64,000 nucleotides of DNA from Flavobacterium granuli (GCF_900129705.1 NZ_FQWO01000012.1:1-64000); one strand, 5' to 3'; shown: positions 47,810 to 58,827, counted from the stretch's first letter. Notes: generated by a model not told the origin, from the letters alone. A program made the numbers and translations.

Positions 47810-49095
47810 TAATATATATTTTGATGGTGATTGTCCCTTTTTTGGGTTCTTTTTGAATTCGTTCTTAAAGCAACTCGAAGAGGGGATAATCTGTTTATAA
47901 GAAGGATGTACAGTCTTCACTATTCACTTCTCACGACTCACAAGCCCCTTGTTCGTTGCCCGATAAACGATATACGATGGACGATAAACGTTGCCCGATA
48001 AACGTTGCCCGATAAACGATGGACCATAAAAACTTCTCGATACAATTTTATAAAAATGCTATCGCTATTTTACAAAATCACTCGAAGTGACGGAATCAAC
48101 CGATAACTGAAAACTGAGAACCCACAACTCACTTCTCACGACTCACAAGCCCGTTGTTCGTTGCCCGATAAACGATGGACGATGGACGATGGACGATAAA
48201 AACTTCTCAATACAATTTTATAAAAATGCTATCGCTATTTTACAAAATCACTCGAAGTGACGGAATCAACCGATAACTGAAAACTGAGAACCCACAACTC
48301 ACGACTCACTTCTCACGACTCACTTCTCACGACTCACAAGCCCGTTGTTCGTTGCCCGATAAACGATGGACGATAAACGATATACGATGGACGATAAAAA
48401 CTTCTCGATACAATTTTATAAAAATGCTATCGCTATTTTATAAAATCACTCTAAGTGACGGAATCAACCGATAACTGAAAACTGAGAACCCACAACTCAC
48501 TTCTCACGATTCACGATTCACAACTCACGATTCACAACTCACAACCCACAACTCACAACCCACAACTCACGACTCACTTCTCACGACTCACGATTCACGA
48601 CTCACGACTCACTTATCACGACTCACTTCTCACGACTCACAAGCCCGTTGTTCGTTGCCCGATAAACGATGGACGATGGACGATGGACGATAGACGATGG
48701 ACCATAAAAACTTCTCGATACAATTTTATAAAAATGCTATCGCTATTTTATAAAATCACTCTAAGTGACGGAATCAACCGATAACTGAAAACTGAGAACC
48801 CACAACTCACGACTCACTTCTCACTTCTCACGACTCACTTCTCACGACTCACAAGCCCGTTGTTCGTTGCCCGTTGTTCGTTGCCCGATAAACGATGGAC
48901 GATATACGATGGACGATATACGATGGACGATGGACGATAAAAACTTCTCGATACAATTTTATAAAAATGCTATCGCTATTTTACAAAATCACTCGAAGTG
49001 ACGGAATCAACCGATAACTGAAAACTGAGAACCCACAACTCACGATTCACTTCTCACAACTCACTTCTCACGATTCACGATTCACGATTCACGAT
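47810..49095. repeat. 1.2-kb repeat block right of the SusCD cluster
   Basis: After about 100 bp of plain sequence come five imperfect tandem units starting with CAAGCCCGTTGTTCGTTGCC at about 47941, 48146, 48337, 48640 and 48852. Each unit holds CGATGGA/CGATAAA words, one reverse-oriented hairpin element (starts 48033, 48203, 48401, 48711, 48943), CCGATAACTGAAAACTGAGA and an ACGATTC-type array. The last array runs into the stop codon of the UpxY-like gene. No gene and no clear terminator for the hydrolase gene were found. Confidence 0.85.
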
Positions 49096-49557
49096 TCACT
49101 TCCTCATCTTCAACACACACCCCATCGACTCCAAAACAACAACATAATGCGTATTATTCACTTCCTGAACAATCGCCGTCTGATTTGAAAACGGTCCGGA
49201 ATCTAACGCGATGCTATCCCCCACTTTAAATGGCAGCACAGAAACGTCACAACTACCCGAGCCATCAAGCCCTTTTTTAATAATGGCAATCTCCTCATCC
49301 CTAACAATGGCAGGTTTCCCTAACCAAAACAAATAGCGTACAGCACCCGGCGATTGAAAAACCAAATTCCGGTCAGCCTCCTCCAGGCGGACAAAAACAT
49401 AGGAATTAAAAAGCGGCACTTCCACCTTCTTTTTCCGATCAGACCATTGACGTAGCTGCGTAATCAAAGGGCAATAACATTCTATCCCAGCTTCCGCCAA
49501 TTGCTCCGCCACTTTTTTCTCCCACTTCGGTTTTGTATAGATTACATACCAATTCAT
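49096..49557 (-). CDS. UpxY/RfaH-like transcription antiterminator
   Basis: This 153-residue NusG paralogue has the NGN domain start NWYVIYTKPKWEKKVAEQLAEAGIECYCPL and PLFNSYVFVRLEEADRNLV, a KOW-like C-terminal part (FKVGDSIALDSGPFSNQTAIVQEVNNTHYVVVLESMG). In Bacteroides such UpxY proteins let RNA polymerase run through long capsule operons. It would be expected directly upstream of the operon it controls, but here the SusCD cluster lies in between. An (AAT)11 tract lies 43 bp upstream of its start. Confidence 0.92.
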   Translation of the reverse strand: MNWYVIYTKPKWEKKVAEQLAEAGIECYCPLITQLRQWSDRKKKVEVPLFNSYVFVRLEEADRNLVFQSPGAVRYLFWLGKPAIVRDEEIAIIKKGLDGSGSCDVSVLPFKVGDSIALDSGPFSNQTAIVQEVNNTHYVVVLESMGCVLKMRK

Positions 49558-49599
49558 TTCCTGTTTTTTATATTGAAGTAAAAAATAGTTTTTTTACTA

Positions 49600-49632
<33 letters not shown>

Positions 49633-50215
49633 CTTATGTTTTAACAAGTCGCACTTCCAATGTTCAATCTGCCACTTCCAAAAAACAAAACTCATAACTC
49701 ATAACCGATAACTCAATTCTCACTGTCACCCTGAGCGAAGTCGAAGGGTTGATCAAGACAAATCGAAGATTACTTCATCCGTTCGCCTTTCAGGCTCGGG
49801 TCAGCGAACACCACTAAAAAAACAAAAATCAAGTGAGCTAAAAAAGAAAATTAGTTAGAAGCGACATATTTATGACCAATTAATTATCGTAAACAATCAT
49901 AACTTTCAACCCTTGATTCGCTTTAATATAACGTAGTCGTTACTCGTTACCCGATAAACGATGGACGATAAACGATGGACGATAAACGATGGACGATAAA
50001 CGATGGACGATAAACGATGGACGATAAAAACTTCTCGATACAATTTTATAAAAATGCTATCGCTATTTTATAAAATCACTCGAAGTGACGAAAACCCACA
50101 ACCCACGACTCACTGTCATCCTGAGCCTGCCGAAGGACACAACTCATAACTCACAACTCATAACTCACGACTCACTTCTCACGACTCACGACTCACAACT
50201 CACAACTCACAAGGA

Positions 50216-50296
50216 CTATAAATATTTCGCTCCTCTGGAACTTATAATGAATAAAGCTCGTACAATAAAGCTCCGTTAGGAGCGAAATATTTATAG
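50216..50296. repeat. 19-bp inverted repeat around a 43-nt loop
   Basis: CTATAAATATTTCGCTCCT (50216-50234) is perfectly repeated in inverse as AGGAGCGAAATATTTATAG (50278-50296). The neighbouring AGAGCGACATATTTATG at about 50330 is a diverged relative of the right arm. It is MITE-like; no flanking duplication is apparent. Confidence 0.85.
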
Positions 50297-50587
50297 AAAA
50301 GCATAATCCAATTGATTCAAAGCTCCAGCAGAGCGACATATTTATGACCAATTAATTATCGCAAACAATCATAACTTCCAACCCTTGATTCGCATGAATA
50401 AACGATGTTCGTTGTTCGTTACCCGATAAACGATGGACGATGGACCATAAAAACTTCTCGATACAATTTTATAAAAATGCTATCGCTATTTTATAAAATC
50501 ACTCGAAGTGACGAAAACCCACAACCCACTTCTCACAACTCACTTCTCACGATTCACTTCTCACGACTCACGACTCACAACTCACCA

Positions 50588-51979
50588 TCAAGCCCCAATC
50601 CCCTGATACACAAACCCAATCGCTTCCATTTCACCGCGATCTAATATATTCCTCCCATCAAAAACAAAAGCAGGCTTTTGCATCGAATCGTATATTTTTT
50701 TCCAATCATAAGTGACAAACTCATCCCACTCCGTAAGCACAGCAATAGCATGTGCCTTCTCACAGGCCTCATACGGATTTTCAAAAGATACAATACTGTT
50801 GGCATTAGCTGCGGCAGTTCTGCTCTCCAGATAATCCAAATCAGCCAAAACTTTCTTTCGCGACACCTTAGGGTCATAAACAGCAATTTGGGCCTGCTCG
50901 TTAATCAAATCATCCGCCACATAAATAGCCGCCGATTCTCGGGTATCATTAGTGTCTTTTTTGAAAGCCCAACCCAGAAAAGTAATTTTCTTATCGGCCA
51001 CCGTATTATAAAGAGTTCTAACGATGGTATTGGAAAAACGCCTTTTTTGATGGTCATTCATGATGATTACCTGCTCCCAATAATCGGCCACCTCATGCAA
51101 TCCATAGGATTTTGCGATGTAAACCAAATTCAAAATATCCTTTTGAAAACAGCTACCACCAAAACCAACAGACGCTTTCAGGAATTTGGGTCCAATTCGG
51201 CTGTCCATCCCAATGGCTTTAGCCACCTCATTGACATCGGCACCGGTCTTTTCACACAACTCCGACATGGCGTTGATCGAAGAGATTCTTTGTGCCAAAA
51301 AAGCATTGGCCGTCAACTTTGACAATTCCGACGACCACACATTAGTCGTTAATATTTTATCGGCTGGCACCCAATTAGAGTAAACACCCACCAATGCCGC
51401 TATCGCATGCTGACCTTCTGCCGAAGCATCGCCTCCTATTAGGATTCGGTCAGGCTGCAACAAATCCTGAACGGCAGTTCCCTCTGCCAAAAACTCCGGA
51501 TTAGAAAGAATCTGAAACTGCACTCCGTTTCCGGTGTTATCCAAAATACTTTTAATAGCCTCCGCTGTTCTTACCGGAAGCGTCGATTTCTCTACGACAA
51601 TTTTATTGTCCTTAGCCACACTGGCAATTTGTCTGGCACACAATTCGATAAATTTCAAATCGGCAGCCATCCCTTTGCCTTTACCATAAGTTTTAGTAGG
51701 CGTGTTAACCGATATAAAAATAATTTGAGCCTCATCAATTGCCTTTTCAACATCAGTAGAAAAAAACAGGTTTCTCCCTCTGGCTTCAGCAACGATGTCT
51801 GCTAAACCCGGCTCATAAATGGGAATATTATCCACATCCGCATCATTCCAGGCCGCAATGCGCTCGGCATTCAAATCCACCACAGTCACCTCGATCTGCG
51901 GGCATTTCTGTGCAATAACAGCCATAGTAGGCCCTCCAACATATCCGGCTCCTATGCAACAAATCTTTGTAATCTTCAT
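50588..51979 (-). CDS. ugd: UDP-glucose 6-dehydrogenase
   Basis: This 463-residue enzyme makes UDP-glucuronate from UDP-glucose. It has [18 protein letters not shown] (NAD motif, residues 6-23), [14 protein letters not shown] near 130, [21 protein letters not shown] near 160, [20 protein letters not shown] near 268 (catalytic Cys) and [19 protein letters not shown] near 335. The length and [12 protein letters not shown] wording match the animal-like Ugd form rather than the 390-residue E. coli form. It precedes the UpxY-like gene in transcription order, about 1 kb apart, with repeats in between. Confidence 0.96.
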   Translation of the reverse strand: MKITKICCIGAGYVGGPTMAVIAQKCPQIEVTVVDLNAERIAAWNDADVDNIPIYEPGLADIVAEARGRNLFFSTDVEKAIDEAQIIFISVNTPTKTYGKGKGMAADLKFIELCARQIASVAKDNKIVVEKSTLPVRTAEAIKSILDNTGNGVQFQILSNPEFLAEGTAVQDLLQPDRILIGGDASAEGQHAIAALVGVYSNWVPADKILTTNVWSSELSKLTANAFLAQRISSINAMSELCEKTGADVNEVAKAIGMDSRIGPKFLKASVGFGGSCFQKDILNLVYIAKSYGLHEVADYWEQVIIMNDHQKRRFSNTIVRTLYNTVADKKITFLGWAFKKDTNDTRESAAIYVADDLINEQAQIAVYDPKVSRKKVLADLDYLESRTAAANANSIVSFENPYEACEKAHAIAVLTEWDEFVTYDWKKIYDSMQKPAFVFDGRNILDRGEMEAIGFVYQGIGA

Positions 51980-52636
51980 TTATCTAATTTTCAATTTCTT
52001 AATATATAATATACTTTATTCGGTTATCGGTTGTCGGTTATCGGTTATCAGTTGATTTCCTTCACTTCGAGTGATTTTATAAAATAGCGATAGCCTTTTT
52101 ATAAAATTGTATCGAGAAGTCGGTTATCAGTTTTCTGTTGTCAGTTATCAGTTGATTTCCGTCACTTCGAGTGATTTTATAAAATAGCGATAGCCTTTTT
52201 ATAAAATTGTATCGAGAAGTCGGTTATCAGTTTTCTGTTGTCAGTTATCAGTTGATTTCCGTCACTTCGAGTGATTTTATAAAATAGCGATAGCCTTTTT
52301 ATAAAATTGTATCGAGAAGTCGGTTATCAGTTTTCTGTTGTCAGTTATCAGTTGATTTCCGTCACTTCGAGTGATTTTATAAAATAGCGATAGCCTTTTT
52401 ATAAAATTGTATCGAGAAGTCGGTTATCCGTTATCCGTTTTCTGTTGTCGGTTCTCAGTTCTCGGTTCTCGGTTATCAGTTGATTTCCGTCACTTCGAGT
52501 GATTTTATAAAATAGCGACAGCTTTTTTATAAAATTGTATCGAGAAGTCGGTTATCCGTTTTCTAAAAAACCGCCAACTCATCCCGATTCCTATCGGGGC
52601 TCACAACTCACTACTCACAACTCACTACTCACAACA
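51980..52636. repeat. Inverted-orientation tandem repeat, 100-bp units
   Basis: Five tandem units start at 52021, 52121, 52221, 52321 and 52421. The units at 52121, 52221 and 52321 are identical 100-mers; the first differs at its start and the last is 128 bp. Each has 7-bp GGTTATC/AGTTATC words and a hairpin element in the orientation opposite to nearly all others in the window. From 52590 a normally oriented 7-bp array leads into the stop at 52637. Confidence 0.93.
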
Positions 52637-53608
52637 CTATCTCAAATTCCCCCAATACCAATCCACTGCCTCTTTCAATCCTTCGGCCAAAGAATATCTC
52701 GGATCATAACCCAACAATCTTTTGGCTTTGTCAATACTCGCCAGAGAATGCGGAATATCCCCCATCCTGTTTGGCCCATACGCAATGGCAACATCGGCAA
52801 TCCTTGGATCATATTCAGCCAGGTATTTTTTCAAATACCCCATCAAATCATTCAACGTATTCCGATCTCCATAAGCGGTATTGTAAACCGTATTTACCGC
52901 CTCTGGATTGGTCGTGCTGATGGCCAATTCATTCATCTGAATCACATTATCAATATAAGTGAAATCACGGGAATAATTTCCGTCCCCATTTATTACTGGA
53001 CTTTCCAACTGCATCAATTGCATTACAAATTTCGGAATCACCGCCGCATAAGCACCATTCGGATCCTGCTTTCTTCCAAAAACATTAAAATAACGCAAAC
53101 CAATAGTTTCAATACCATAAGTCCTGCTGAAAATCTCCGCATACAACTCATTGACATACTTGGTAATCGCATAAGGAGACAAAGGTTTCCCTATAACATC
53201 CTCTACTTTTGGCAATCCCTCCGAATCTCCATAGGTAGAAGAACTTGCCGCATAGATAAAGCGTTTCACCTTGGCATCACGGCTAGCCACCAATACATTC
53301 AAAAAACCGGAAACATTAACATCATTCGTTGTAACGGGATCATTGATCGATCTCGGCACCGACCCCAAAGCCGCCTGATGCAACACATAATCGACCCCTT
53401 TTACCGCATTATGACAATCTGTTGCATTTCGTATGTCTCCTTCTATTAACTCAAAATTAGGATGGTTTATAAAATCCTTCAAATTGTGTCGGTGCCCTGT
53501 CGCAAAATTATCCAAACAAACTACCTTATGCCCTTTATCTAAAAAATACTCACACAGATTAGACCCAATAAACCCGGCTCCGCCAGTAATCAATATAGTA
53601 CTTTTCAT
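52637..53608 (-). CDS. UDP-HexNAc 4-epimerase (TviC/WbpP-like)
   Basis: This 323-residue SDR epimerase has ILITGGAGFIGSNLCEYFL, CLDNFATGHRHNL near 35, VLHQAALGSVPRSINDPV near 80, AASSSTYGD near 120 and SPYAITKYVNELYAE (YxxxK) near 146. LRYFNVFGRKQDPNGAYAAVIP near 175 is typical of WbpP/TviC, which convert UDP-GlcNAc(A) and UDP-GalNAc(A). It probably works with the dehydrogenase at 35567-36853. The ATG at 53620 (MKEEM) is an alternative start; I chose MKSTILITGG. It follows wzc by about 38 bp. Confidence 0.92.
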   Translation of the reverse strand: MKSTILITGGAGFIGSNLCEYFLDKGHKVVCLDNFATGHRHNLKDFINHPNFELIEGDIRNATDCHNAVKGVDYVLHQAALGSVPRSINDPVTTNDVNVSGFLNVLVASRDAKVKRFIYAASSSTYGDSEGLPKVEDVIGKPLSPYAITKYVNELYAEIFSRTYGIETIGLRYFNVFGRKQDPNGAYAAVIPKFVMQLMQLESPVINGDGNYSRDFTYIDNVIQMNELAISTTNPEAVNTVYNTAYGDRNTLNDLMGYLKKYLAEYDPRIADVAIAYGPNRMGDIPHSLASIDKAKRLLGYDPRYSLAEGLKEAVDWYWGNLR

Positions 53609-53645
53609 TTCTTCTTTCATCTCTTTATTCGTGCAATGCTTTAAT

Positions 53646-56093
53646 TTATATGTTACGGAATCTTTTGACTATCTTACTCAGGAAAGACTTGGGCTTATCC
53701 TCCTCATGATAGACCTCCGAATAACTGCCATAACTATAGCCGTAACCATATGTTGCCCCATACTTTGCTTTATTTTCAAAACCATTCAAAATAATACTGG
53801 CATTCGTTAGCTCTCCTCTCTTCACCCTATTATTCAACAAAGTTATCATATCTTTCTTAGAAAAGTTCTGTCTTACGATATATAAAGTGACATCACAATA
53901 CTGTGCTAATTCTAAGGAATCAGAAACTAAACCAACCGGAGGGGTATCCAAAATAATATAGTCGTATTTCTTCTTTAACTCTTCAATCAATTCCCCCACA
54001 CCCTCACTCATAATCATCTCAGCCGGATTAGGAGGAATAGGTCCCGAAACAATCACATCGAGAAAAGGGATTTGTGTAGGATTAATGATTTCATCAATAC
54101 TTTTTTGTTTGATCAGATAATTTACAATCCCCACTTTATTGGTCAAATTAAACTCATCAAACAATCTGGGTTTTCTCAAATCCAAACCAACAATAACGGT
54201 CTTTTTTTCGCTTAAAGCAAATACTGTCGCAATATTAATAGAACAAAAAGTCTTCCCTTCACCACTTACAGAGGAGGTAATCATCAATGTTTTAGCCCCC
54301 TCAACATGCTGACGTTTGTATAAAAACTGAAGTGAAGATCGAATAGCCCGGAAAGATTCTGATAATGCTGATTTGGGTTTGTCAAAAACAGCCAAATTAG
54401 TAATCTCCTTATTGAGTCCCACGACACCTATCAAAGGGATCTGTGTCAGCTTACTGATATCTTCCGTATTTTGAATAGAATCATTAATAAAAAAGATAAT
54501 AAAAACAAGAACTAGCGGAAACAGTATGCCTAAAAACAAGGCCAATACATAATTAACCGATGTCCTTGGACCAATTAAACCTCCGCCTACATCTTTGGCT
54601 GGATCTATAAAACGAATATCGGACAAATTAGCGGCTTTAACTATATCAGCTTCGCTTCTCTTTTGCAAAAATGTACTGTAAATATTGTTGCTTAAATCAT
54701 ATTTCCGCTTAATTTTGATCAATTCCTGCTGATCATCCGGAAGTCTCTTTATCGAACTTTCTGTTTGATTAATTTTTGCGTTTACCGTTGCCAGATCAAA
54801 TTGCAAAGATGATTTTGCAGAAGCGATATTCTCTAACAATACTTTTTTAACCGCCTCCATTTGGCTATCAAAATCCTTGAAAATCTTATCGCTTTTTACC
54901 GCATAAGCCATTTCAGATCTTTGGGTAGAAAGTGCAATCAATTTAGAAATATTGACTACTATATTTGGATCTTCGATACCCGCTACAGAAGGTGCAGGAA
55001 GTTTCGAGTAATCGACACTGCTTTTTAAATAGGATTTCAAAGAATTGTAATAGGCCAATTTGCGGCTCACTTCATCTTTCTTAACATCATATTCTAAAAC
55101 CTGATTCGAGAATTTTTCCCCGCCTTCTTCTATATCATATATATTTTTCCCTTTTCTGAATGATTTCAACTCTTCACCAGTTTCTTTCAACTGAGACTCC
55201 ATGGCCACAAGGGTGCTGTCAATAAATTCTATTGTATTGGTGGCAAACTGGTTCTTACTGTCCAATTGCCTTTTCATGAGCATCTTTACAGTCGAATTCA
55301 AATATTCGACCATTCTGGCCTTATTATTTCCCTGCATTGCAAGTGTAATTATAGAACCTCCTTTATCATCCGATCGCACATTGATTCCTTTATAGCGGGA
55401 TACCGTGGCATCAAAATTATTAAATCGGACGAAATACTCATTGCCCTTATAAAAACCGGGATTGTCTTTTATGTGCAATTTCCAGCTCAAAAAAGGCAAT
55501 GAAACCTGCTCTCCCACCCTGTATTTTTTTACAAAATCACCCGGTACAACAGTAGTATTATGCTGCGAATTAGTCGAGTAACTAATTAATGAAACTGTAT
55601 TATTTTCGAACGGAATTCGAATTTCATATTCATTTTCGTTCAGGAACTTAATCCCTATGAGACTCCCGGCAAGCTGCCCTTTTGATTTATCGATATCGAC
55701 ATAAAAAGGAACAGCTCCATAAGCATCAATAAGATTGTATTTTCCTTGAACCAAATAATCAATATAATATTGCAATTTATCTACAACCAGTTCATTATGG
55801 GATCTGGACTGCAAAGTGGTGGAAATAGTCTGGACCTGATCAGAAGTGCCTCCCCAGTTGAACACCAGACTGGTATTGGAGGTAAAAAGAGGATTGCTTT
55901 CTTCTTTTACAGAAATTAGCGTTTCCATCCCATAAATCTTTTCGATCCTGACATTTATCTGGTAAGCTATTGTGAAGGTAATCAAAAGACTTATTAAGAA
56001 CCACCTCCAGTAGCTTCCTATCTTGATTAAAAACCCTTTGAAGTCAAAGCTGACTTGGTTTTCAAAAATTGAAAAATCTTTTATATCTAACAT
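53646..56093 (-). CDS. wzc: Wzc-like chain-length regulator and tyrosine kinase
   Basis: The 815-residue inner-membrane protein has a Wzz domain with two membrane segments (WRWFLISLLITFTIAYQI near 28-46 and VNYVLALFLGILFPLVLVFIIFF near 512), long coiled periplasmic parts, and a C-terminal BY-kinase: Walker A SSVSGEGKTFCSIN near 605, A' VIVGLDLRKPRL, Walker B YDYIILDTPPVGL near 700, and a Tyr-rich tail (YGATYGYGYSYGSYSEVY). It controls polymer length and export through cycles of tail phosphorylation. It follows wza by 15 bp. Confidence 0.97.
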   Translation of the reverse strand: MLDIKDFSIFENQVSFDFKGFLIKIGSYWRWFLISLLITFTIAYQINVRIEKIYGMETLISVKEESNPLFTSNTSLVFNWGGTSDQVQTISTTLQSRSHNELVVDKLQYYIDYLVQGKYNLIDAYGAVPFYVDIDKSKGQLAGSLIGIKFLNENEYEIRIPFENNTVSLISYSTNSQHNTTVVPGDFVKKYRVGEQVSLPFLSWKLHIKDNPGFYKGNEYFVRFNNFDATVSRYKGINVRSDDKGGSIITLAMQGNNKARMVEYLNSTVKMLMKRQLDSKNQFATNTIEFIDSTLVAMESQLKETGEELKSFRKGKNIYDIEEGGEKFSNQVLEYDVKKDEVSRKLAYYNSLKSYLKSSVDYSKLPAPSVAGIEDPNIVVNISKLIALSTQRSEMAYAVKSDKIFKDFDSQMEAVKKVLLENIASAKSSLQFDLATVNAKINQTESSIKRLPDDQQELIKIKRKYDLSNNIYSTFLQKRSEADIVKAANLSDIRFIDPAKDVGGGLIGPRTSVNYVLALFLGILFPLVLVFIIFFINDSIQNTEDISKLTQIPLIGVVGLNKEITNLAVFDKPKSALSESFRAIRSSLQFLYKRQHVEGAKTLMITSSVSGEGKTFCSINIATVFALSEKKTVIVGLDLRKPRLFDEFNLTNKVGIVNYLIKQKSIDEIINPTQIPFLDVIVSGPIPPNPAEMIMSEGVGELIEELKKKYDYIILDTPPVGLVSDSLELAQYCDVTLYIVRQNFSKKDMITLLNNRVKRGELTNASIILNGFENKAKYGATYGYGYSYGSYSEVYHEEDKPKSFLSKIVKRFRNI

Positions 56094-56108
56094 TTTTTAA
56101 AATGTATT

Positions 56109-56900
56109 TTAATTTTTTAATAGTAAAAAAGTAGTGGTAGCCAGTGATAACAACGTTATAATGGTTCCTAAAGATTCAATTCCTGTTTTTCCTGTTCCCC
56201 AAGTTTTTTGCTTAAGGGGTTTTACATATATATAATCATTGGGTTGTAAATAAAAATAAGGGGACTGCATGACGTTTATATCTGTAAGATCTAAATCATG
56301 CATCTGACTCCCGGTAGGTGATTGCCGAATAATTGTAACTGCTTTTCTATTTCCTGTTAGGGTAATATCTCCAGCATTGGCTATAGCTTCCAAAATATTG
56401 ACATGCTCTTGAAATAGCGTTTTGGTTCCTGTACTGCCCACTTCACCATTAATGGTATATCGGAATCCGGCTAATTTAACAGTCACAAAAATGTTCGCTT
56501 CTTTATTAAAATATTCTGCAAGCAATTGTTTTTCAATTCTAGTTCTTACTTCATCCAAAGTAAAACCTATTACATTGATTTCCCCCAGAATTGGCATTCT
56601 AATATTACCATGATCATCCACAGTAAAACCGTCAAAATACAATCCTGATTCTGATTTACTTCCTAATTCTGCTTGGTTTGTTGTACTGAAAATGGCGACT
56701 AACTTAGGATCAATGGCCTTTATGTTGATACTCAACACATCATTGGTTTGCAATCGGTATGGTTTTGTAACTACAGCTGAGATCGAAGTTTCTGTTTGAA
56801 CACTATTCTTTTTTTGTAAATAAATCAAATCCTGAGTTGGGATACAGGACGTAAACAACACACTAATACTTAAAAGCAAATAGAATATAGGTTTGTTCAT
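56109..56900 (-). CDS. wza: Wza-like outer-membrane polysaccharide export lipoprotein
   Basis: This 263-residue lipoprotein (LLLSISVLFTSC lipobox, Cys19) has a Poly_export domain (YRLQTNDVLSINIKAIDPKLV near 47, FTVDDHGNIRMPILGEINVIGFTLDEV) and an SLBB-like unit (YTINGEVGSTGTKTLFQEHVNILEAI near 153), ending in a C-terminal hydrophobic helix (SLGTIITLLSLATTTFLLL). It is shorter than E. coli Wza (379) but of the usual Bacteroidota length. It opens the operon wza-wzc-epimerase. Confidence 0.95.
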   Translation of the reverse strand: MNKPIFYLLLSISVLFTSCIPTQDLIYLQKKNSVQTETSISAVVTKPYRLQTNDVLSINIKAIDPKLVAIFSTTNQAELGSKSESGLYFDGFTVDDHGNIRMPILGEINVIGFTLDEVRTRIEKQLLAEYFNKEANIFVTVKLAGFRYTINGEVGSTGTKTLFQEHVNILEAIANAGDITLTGNRKAVTIIRQSPTGSQMHDLDLTDINVMQSPYFYLQPNDYIYVKPLKQKTWGTGKTGIESLGTIITLLSLATTTFLLLKN

Positions 56901-56917
56901 CTTTACAGTTTAGATAA

Positions 56918-56925
56918 CAAATATA
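56918..56925 (-). promoter_or_regulatory. Candidate -7 box of the wza operon
   Basis: A perfect TATATTTG lies 18-25 bp upstream of the wza start codon on the minus strand, leaving a leader of about 10 nt. No clear TTG -33 element is present. Confidence 0.55.
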
Positions 56926-56972
56926 GCTTTTCCTTTACTATATTAAAAGTTTAGCCTTTCTTTTTAAGCCAA

Positions 56973-57593
56973 TTAATTGCTTTTAAAAGACTTCTCAAAT
57001 GGTACCCGTTGCAATATGCTTCTTCCCAATGTAACTTCATCGGCATATTCCAACTCATCACCTACCGCTATTCCTCGGGCAATTGTAGAAATAATAATTG
57101 CCGCATCTGCAATTTGCTTATAAATATAAAAATTAGTCGTATCGCCCTCCATTGTTGAGCTTAGGGCAAAAATAACTTCGCTGATTTTGCCCTCTTTTAC
57201 TTTTTCTACAAGTGTAGCTATTTTGAGCTGACTTGGACCAACTCCATCTATAGGCGAAATTTTTCCGCCCAAAACATGATAAACACCTCTAAACTGACCG
57301 GTATTTTCAATAGCCATTACATCCCGGATGTCTTCTACGACGCACACTACTTGGTGATTTCTGTTCTTATTAGAACAAATTTCACAAACGGCATTATCCG
57401 AAATATTATGACAATTTTCGCAATACTTAATATCCTCCCGCATAGTCGTTAACGCCTGTGCTAAAAAACCGGTCTGCTCTTTGGGCTGTTTTAATAAATG
57501 CAAGACTAATCGCAAAGCAGTTCGTTTACCAATTCCTGGCAACTGTGCGATTTCATTTACCGCTTTTTCTATTAATTTTGAAGAAAATTCCAT
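56973..57593 (-). CDS. recR: Recombination protein RecR
   Basis: RecR (206 residues here) acts with RecO/RecF in loading RecA at gaps. It has the helix-hairpin-helix segment [19 protein letters not shown] (residues 17-35), a Cys4 zinc finger [16 protein letters not shown] (about 57-72), and a TOPRIM domain ([19 protein letters not shown] near 80; [30 protein letters not shown]). The start is ATG 57593; the longer form uses TTG. It marks the edge of the polysaccharide locus. Confidence 0.97.
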   Translation of the reverse strand: MEFSSKLIEKAVNEIAQLPGIGKRTALRLVLHLLKQPKEQTGFLAQALTTMREDIKYCENCHNISDNAVCEICSNKNRNHQVVCVVEDIRDVMAIENTGQFRGVYHVLGGKISPIDGVGPSQLKIATLVEKVKEGKISEVIFALSSTMEGDTTNFYIYKQIADAAIIISTIARGIAVGDELEYADEVTLGRSILQRVPFEKSFKSN

Positions 57594-57638
57594 CAAGAAA
57601 ATAAATAATTTAAAAATCCCGCTCTCCGAATTTTGTGG

Positions 57639-58004
57639 CTAATATTGATTTATAGTTAACAAAACCAATGTACAAGCCACTTCAACCTTAATATTATTTA
57701 GTTCTAAAAGCTGATACAACTCTGGATTTTCTGTCCCTGGATTAAAAACCACACGTTTTGGTTTGGCTTCCACGATATAATTATAATAATCGCGTTGACG
57801 AGCCGGGTTTAAATATAAAGTAATTGTATCTACATTTTTTAACGGAATGGCTTTAGTTTGAATTTTAATTCCTTCTACTTCTCCTGCATTTTGACCTATC
57901 GCAAGTACCGAATGCCCTTTTTCGACAAGCATTTTAATGGCTTTATAGGCATATCTGTCCGGTTTTGATGAGGCTCCAAGAACTAAAGTTTTTTTATTTT
58001 TCAT
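57639..58004 (-). CDS. CoA-binding Rossmann protein
   Basis: The 121-residue protein is a single CoA_binding (YccU-like) Rossmann domain: KTLVLGASSKPDRYAYKAIKML near the start, then GHSVLAIGQNAGEVEG, VDTITLYLNPARQRDYYNYI and PKRVVFNPGTENPE. Such proteins bind CoA in vitro, but no cellular role is settled. It lies 45 bp upstream of recR in the same direction and may be co-transcribed. Confidence 0.9.
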   Translation of the reverse strand: MKNKKTLVLGASSKPDRYAYKAIKMLVEKGHSVLAIGQNAGEVEGIKIQTKAIPLKNVDTITLYLNPARQRDYYNYIVEAKPKRVVFNPGTENPELYQLLELNNIKVEVACTLVLLTINQY

Positions 58005-58184
58005 TGAATTGCTGTTTTTTTTTGTAAAAGTACTAAAATACTATAGTCCGTTTTCAATTAAAATTAATATCTTTCGTTTTTTGTATTACTTATAATTTGA
58101 GGTTAAATTCATCTTATTGTAACTTTTTCTTAATTATAGAAATACTTTATTCTTCCGTAAAACCAACTAATTTCGCGAAAAAAA

Positions 58185-58814
58185 ATGGATCTTTTTATTT
58201 ATTTATTTGCTGCTCTTTTTTCAGTTTTAAACCCAATTGGAACAATTCCAATATTTGTTGGACTCACACAACATGACGACAAAAAAGAACGCTCCCGAAT
58301 TTCCTTATGGACTGCCATCAACGTTTTTATCATTTTGGTTGTTTCTTTTTTCTTAGGCGAATATGTGCTGTCTTTTTTCGGAATCAGCATTGAAGCTTTG
58401 CGCATTGCTGGAGGAATTGTTATTGCCACATCCGGATTCTCACTGCTTACAGGCAAATTCAATAAAAAAAGAGGGGTAAATAAAAAAGTAGAAAATGACG
58501 CACAAACCCGAAATGACATTGCCTTAACTCCACTAGCCATTCCGATGCTTGCCGGGCCGGGATCCATTTCGTTATTGATTGCTTTTTACCACGAACACCA
58601 AAACACACCTGAAATCATCATTTCTGTTTTGGCCATATTTGCAGTAGCAGTCTCTATTTTCATCACCTTGAGAAGTGCGCATTATTTAGCTAAAATTCTC
58701 GGTGCATCGGGAATTGTAGCCATCTCAAGAATTGTAGGATTCATTGTAATCGCAATTGGGGTACAGTATATTATCAGTTCCTTAATCACCATTGTAAAAG
58801 ATAATCTGTCTTAA
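58185..58814 (+). CDS. MarC family membrane protein
   Basis: This 209-residue protein has six hydrophobic segments and the MarC/NAAT signature LNPIGTIPIFVGLT (residues 16-29), ALRIAGGIVIATSGFSLL near 70 and IALTPLAIPMLAGPGSISLLI near 110. Proteins of this family are annotated as NAAT transporters; the substrate is uncertain and a resistance role has been disproved for E. coli MarC. It is transcribed away from the CoA-binding gene, with 180 bp between them. Confidence 0.93.
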   Translation: MDLFIYLFAALFSVLNPIGTIPIFVGLTQHDDKKERSRISLWTAINVFIILVVSFFLGEYVLSFFGISIEALRIAGGIVIATSGFSLLTGKFNKKRGVNKKVENDAQTRNDIALTPLAIPMLAGPGSISLLIAFYHEHQNTPEIIISVLAIFAVAVSIFITLRSAHYLAKILGASGIVAISRIVGFIVIAIGVQYIISSLITIVKDNLS

Positions 58815-58827
58815 AAAAACAGTCAAA

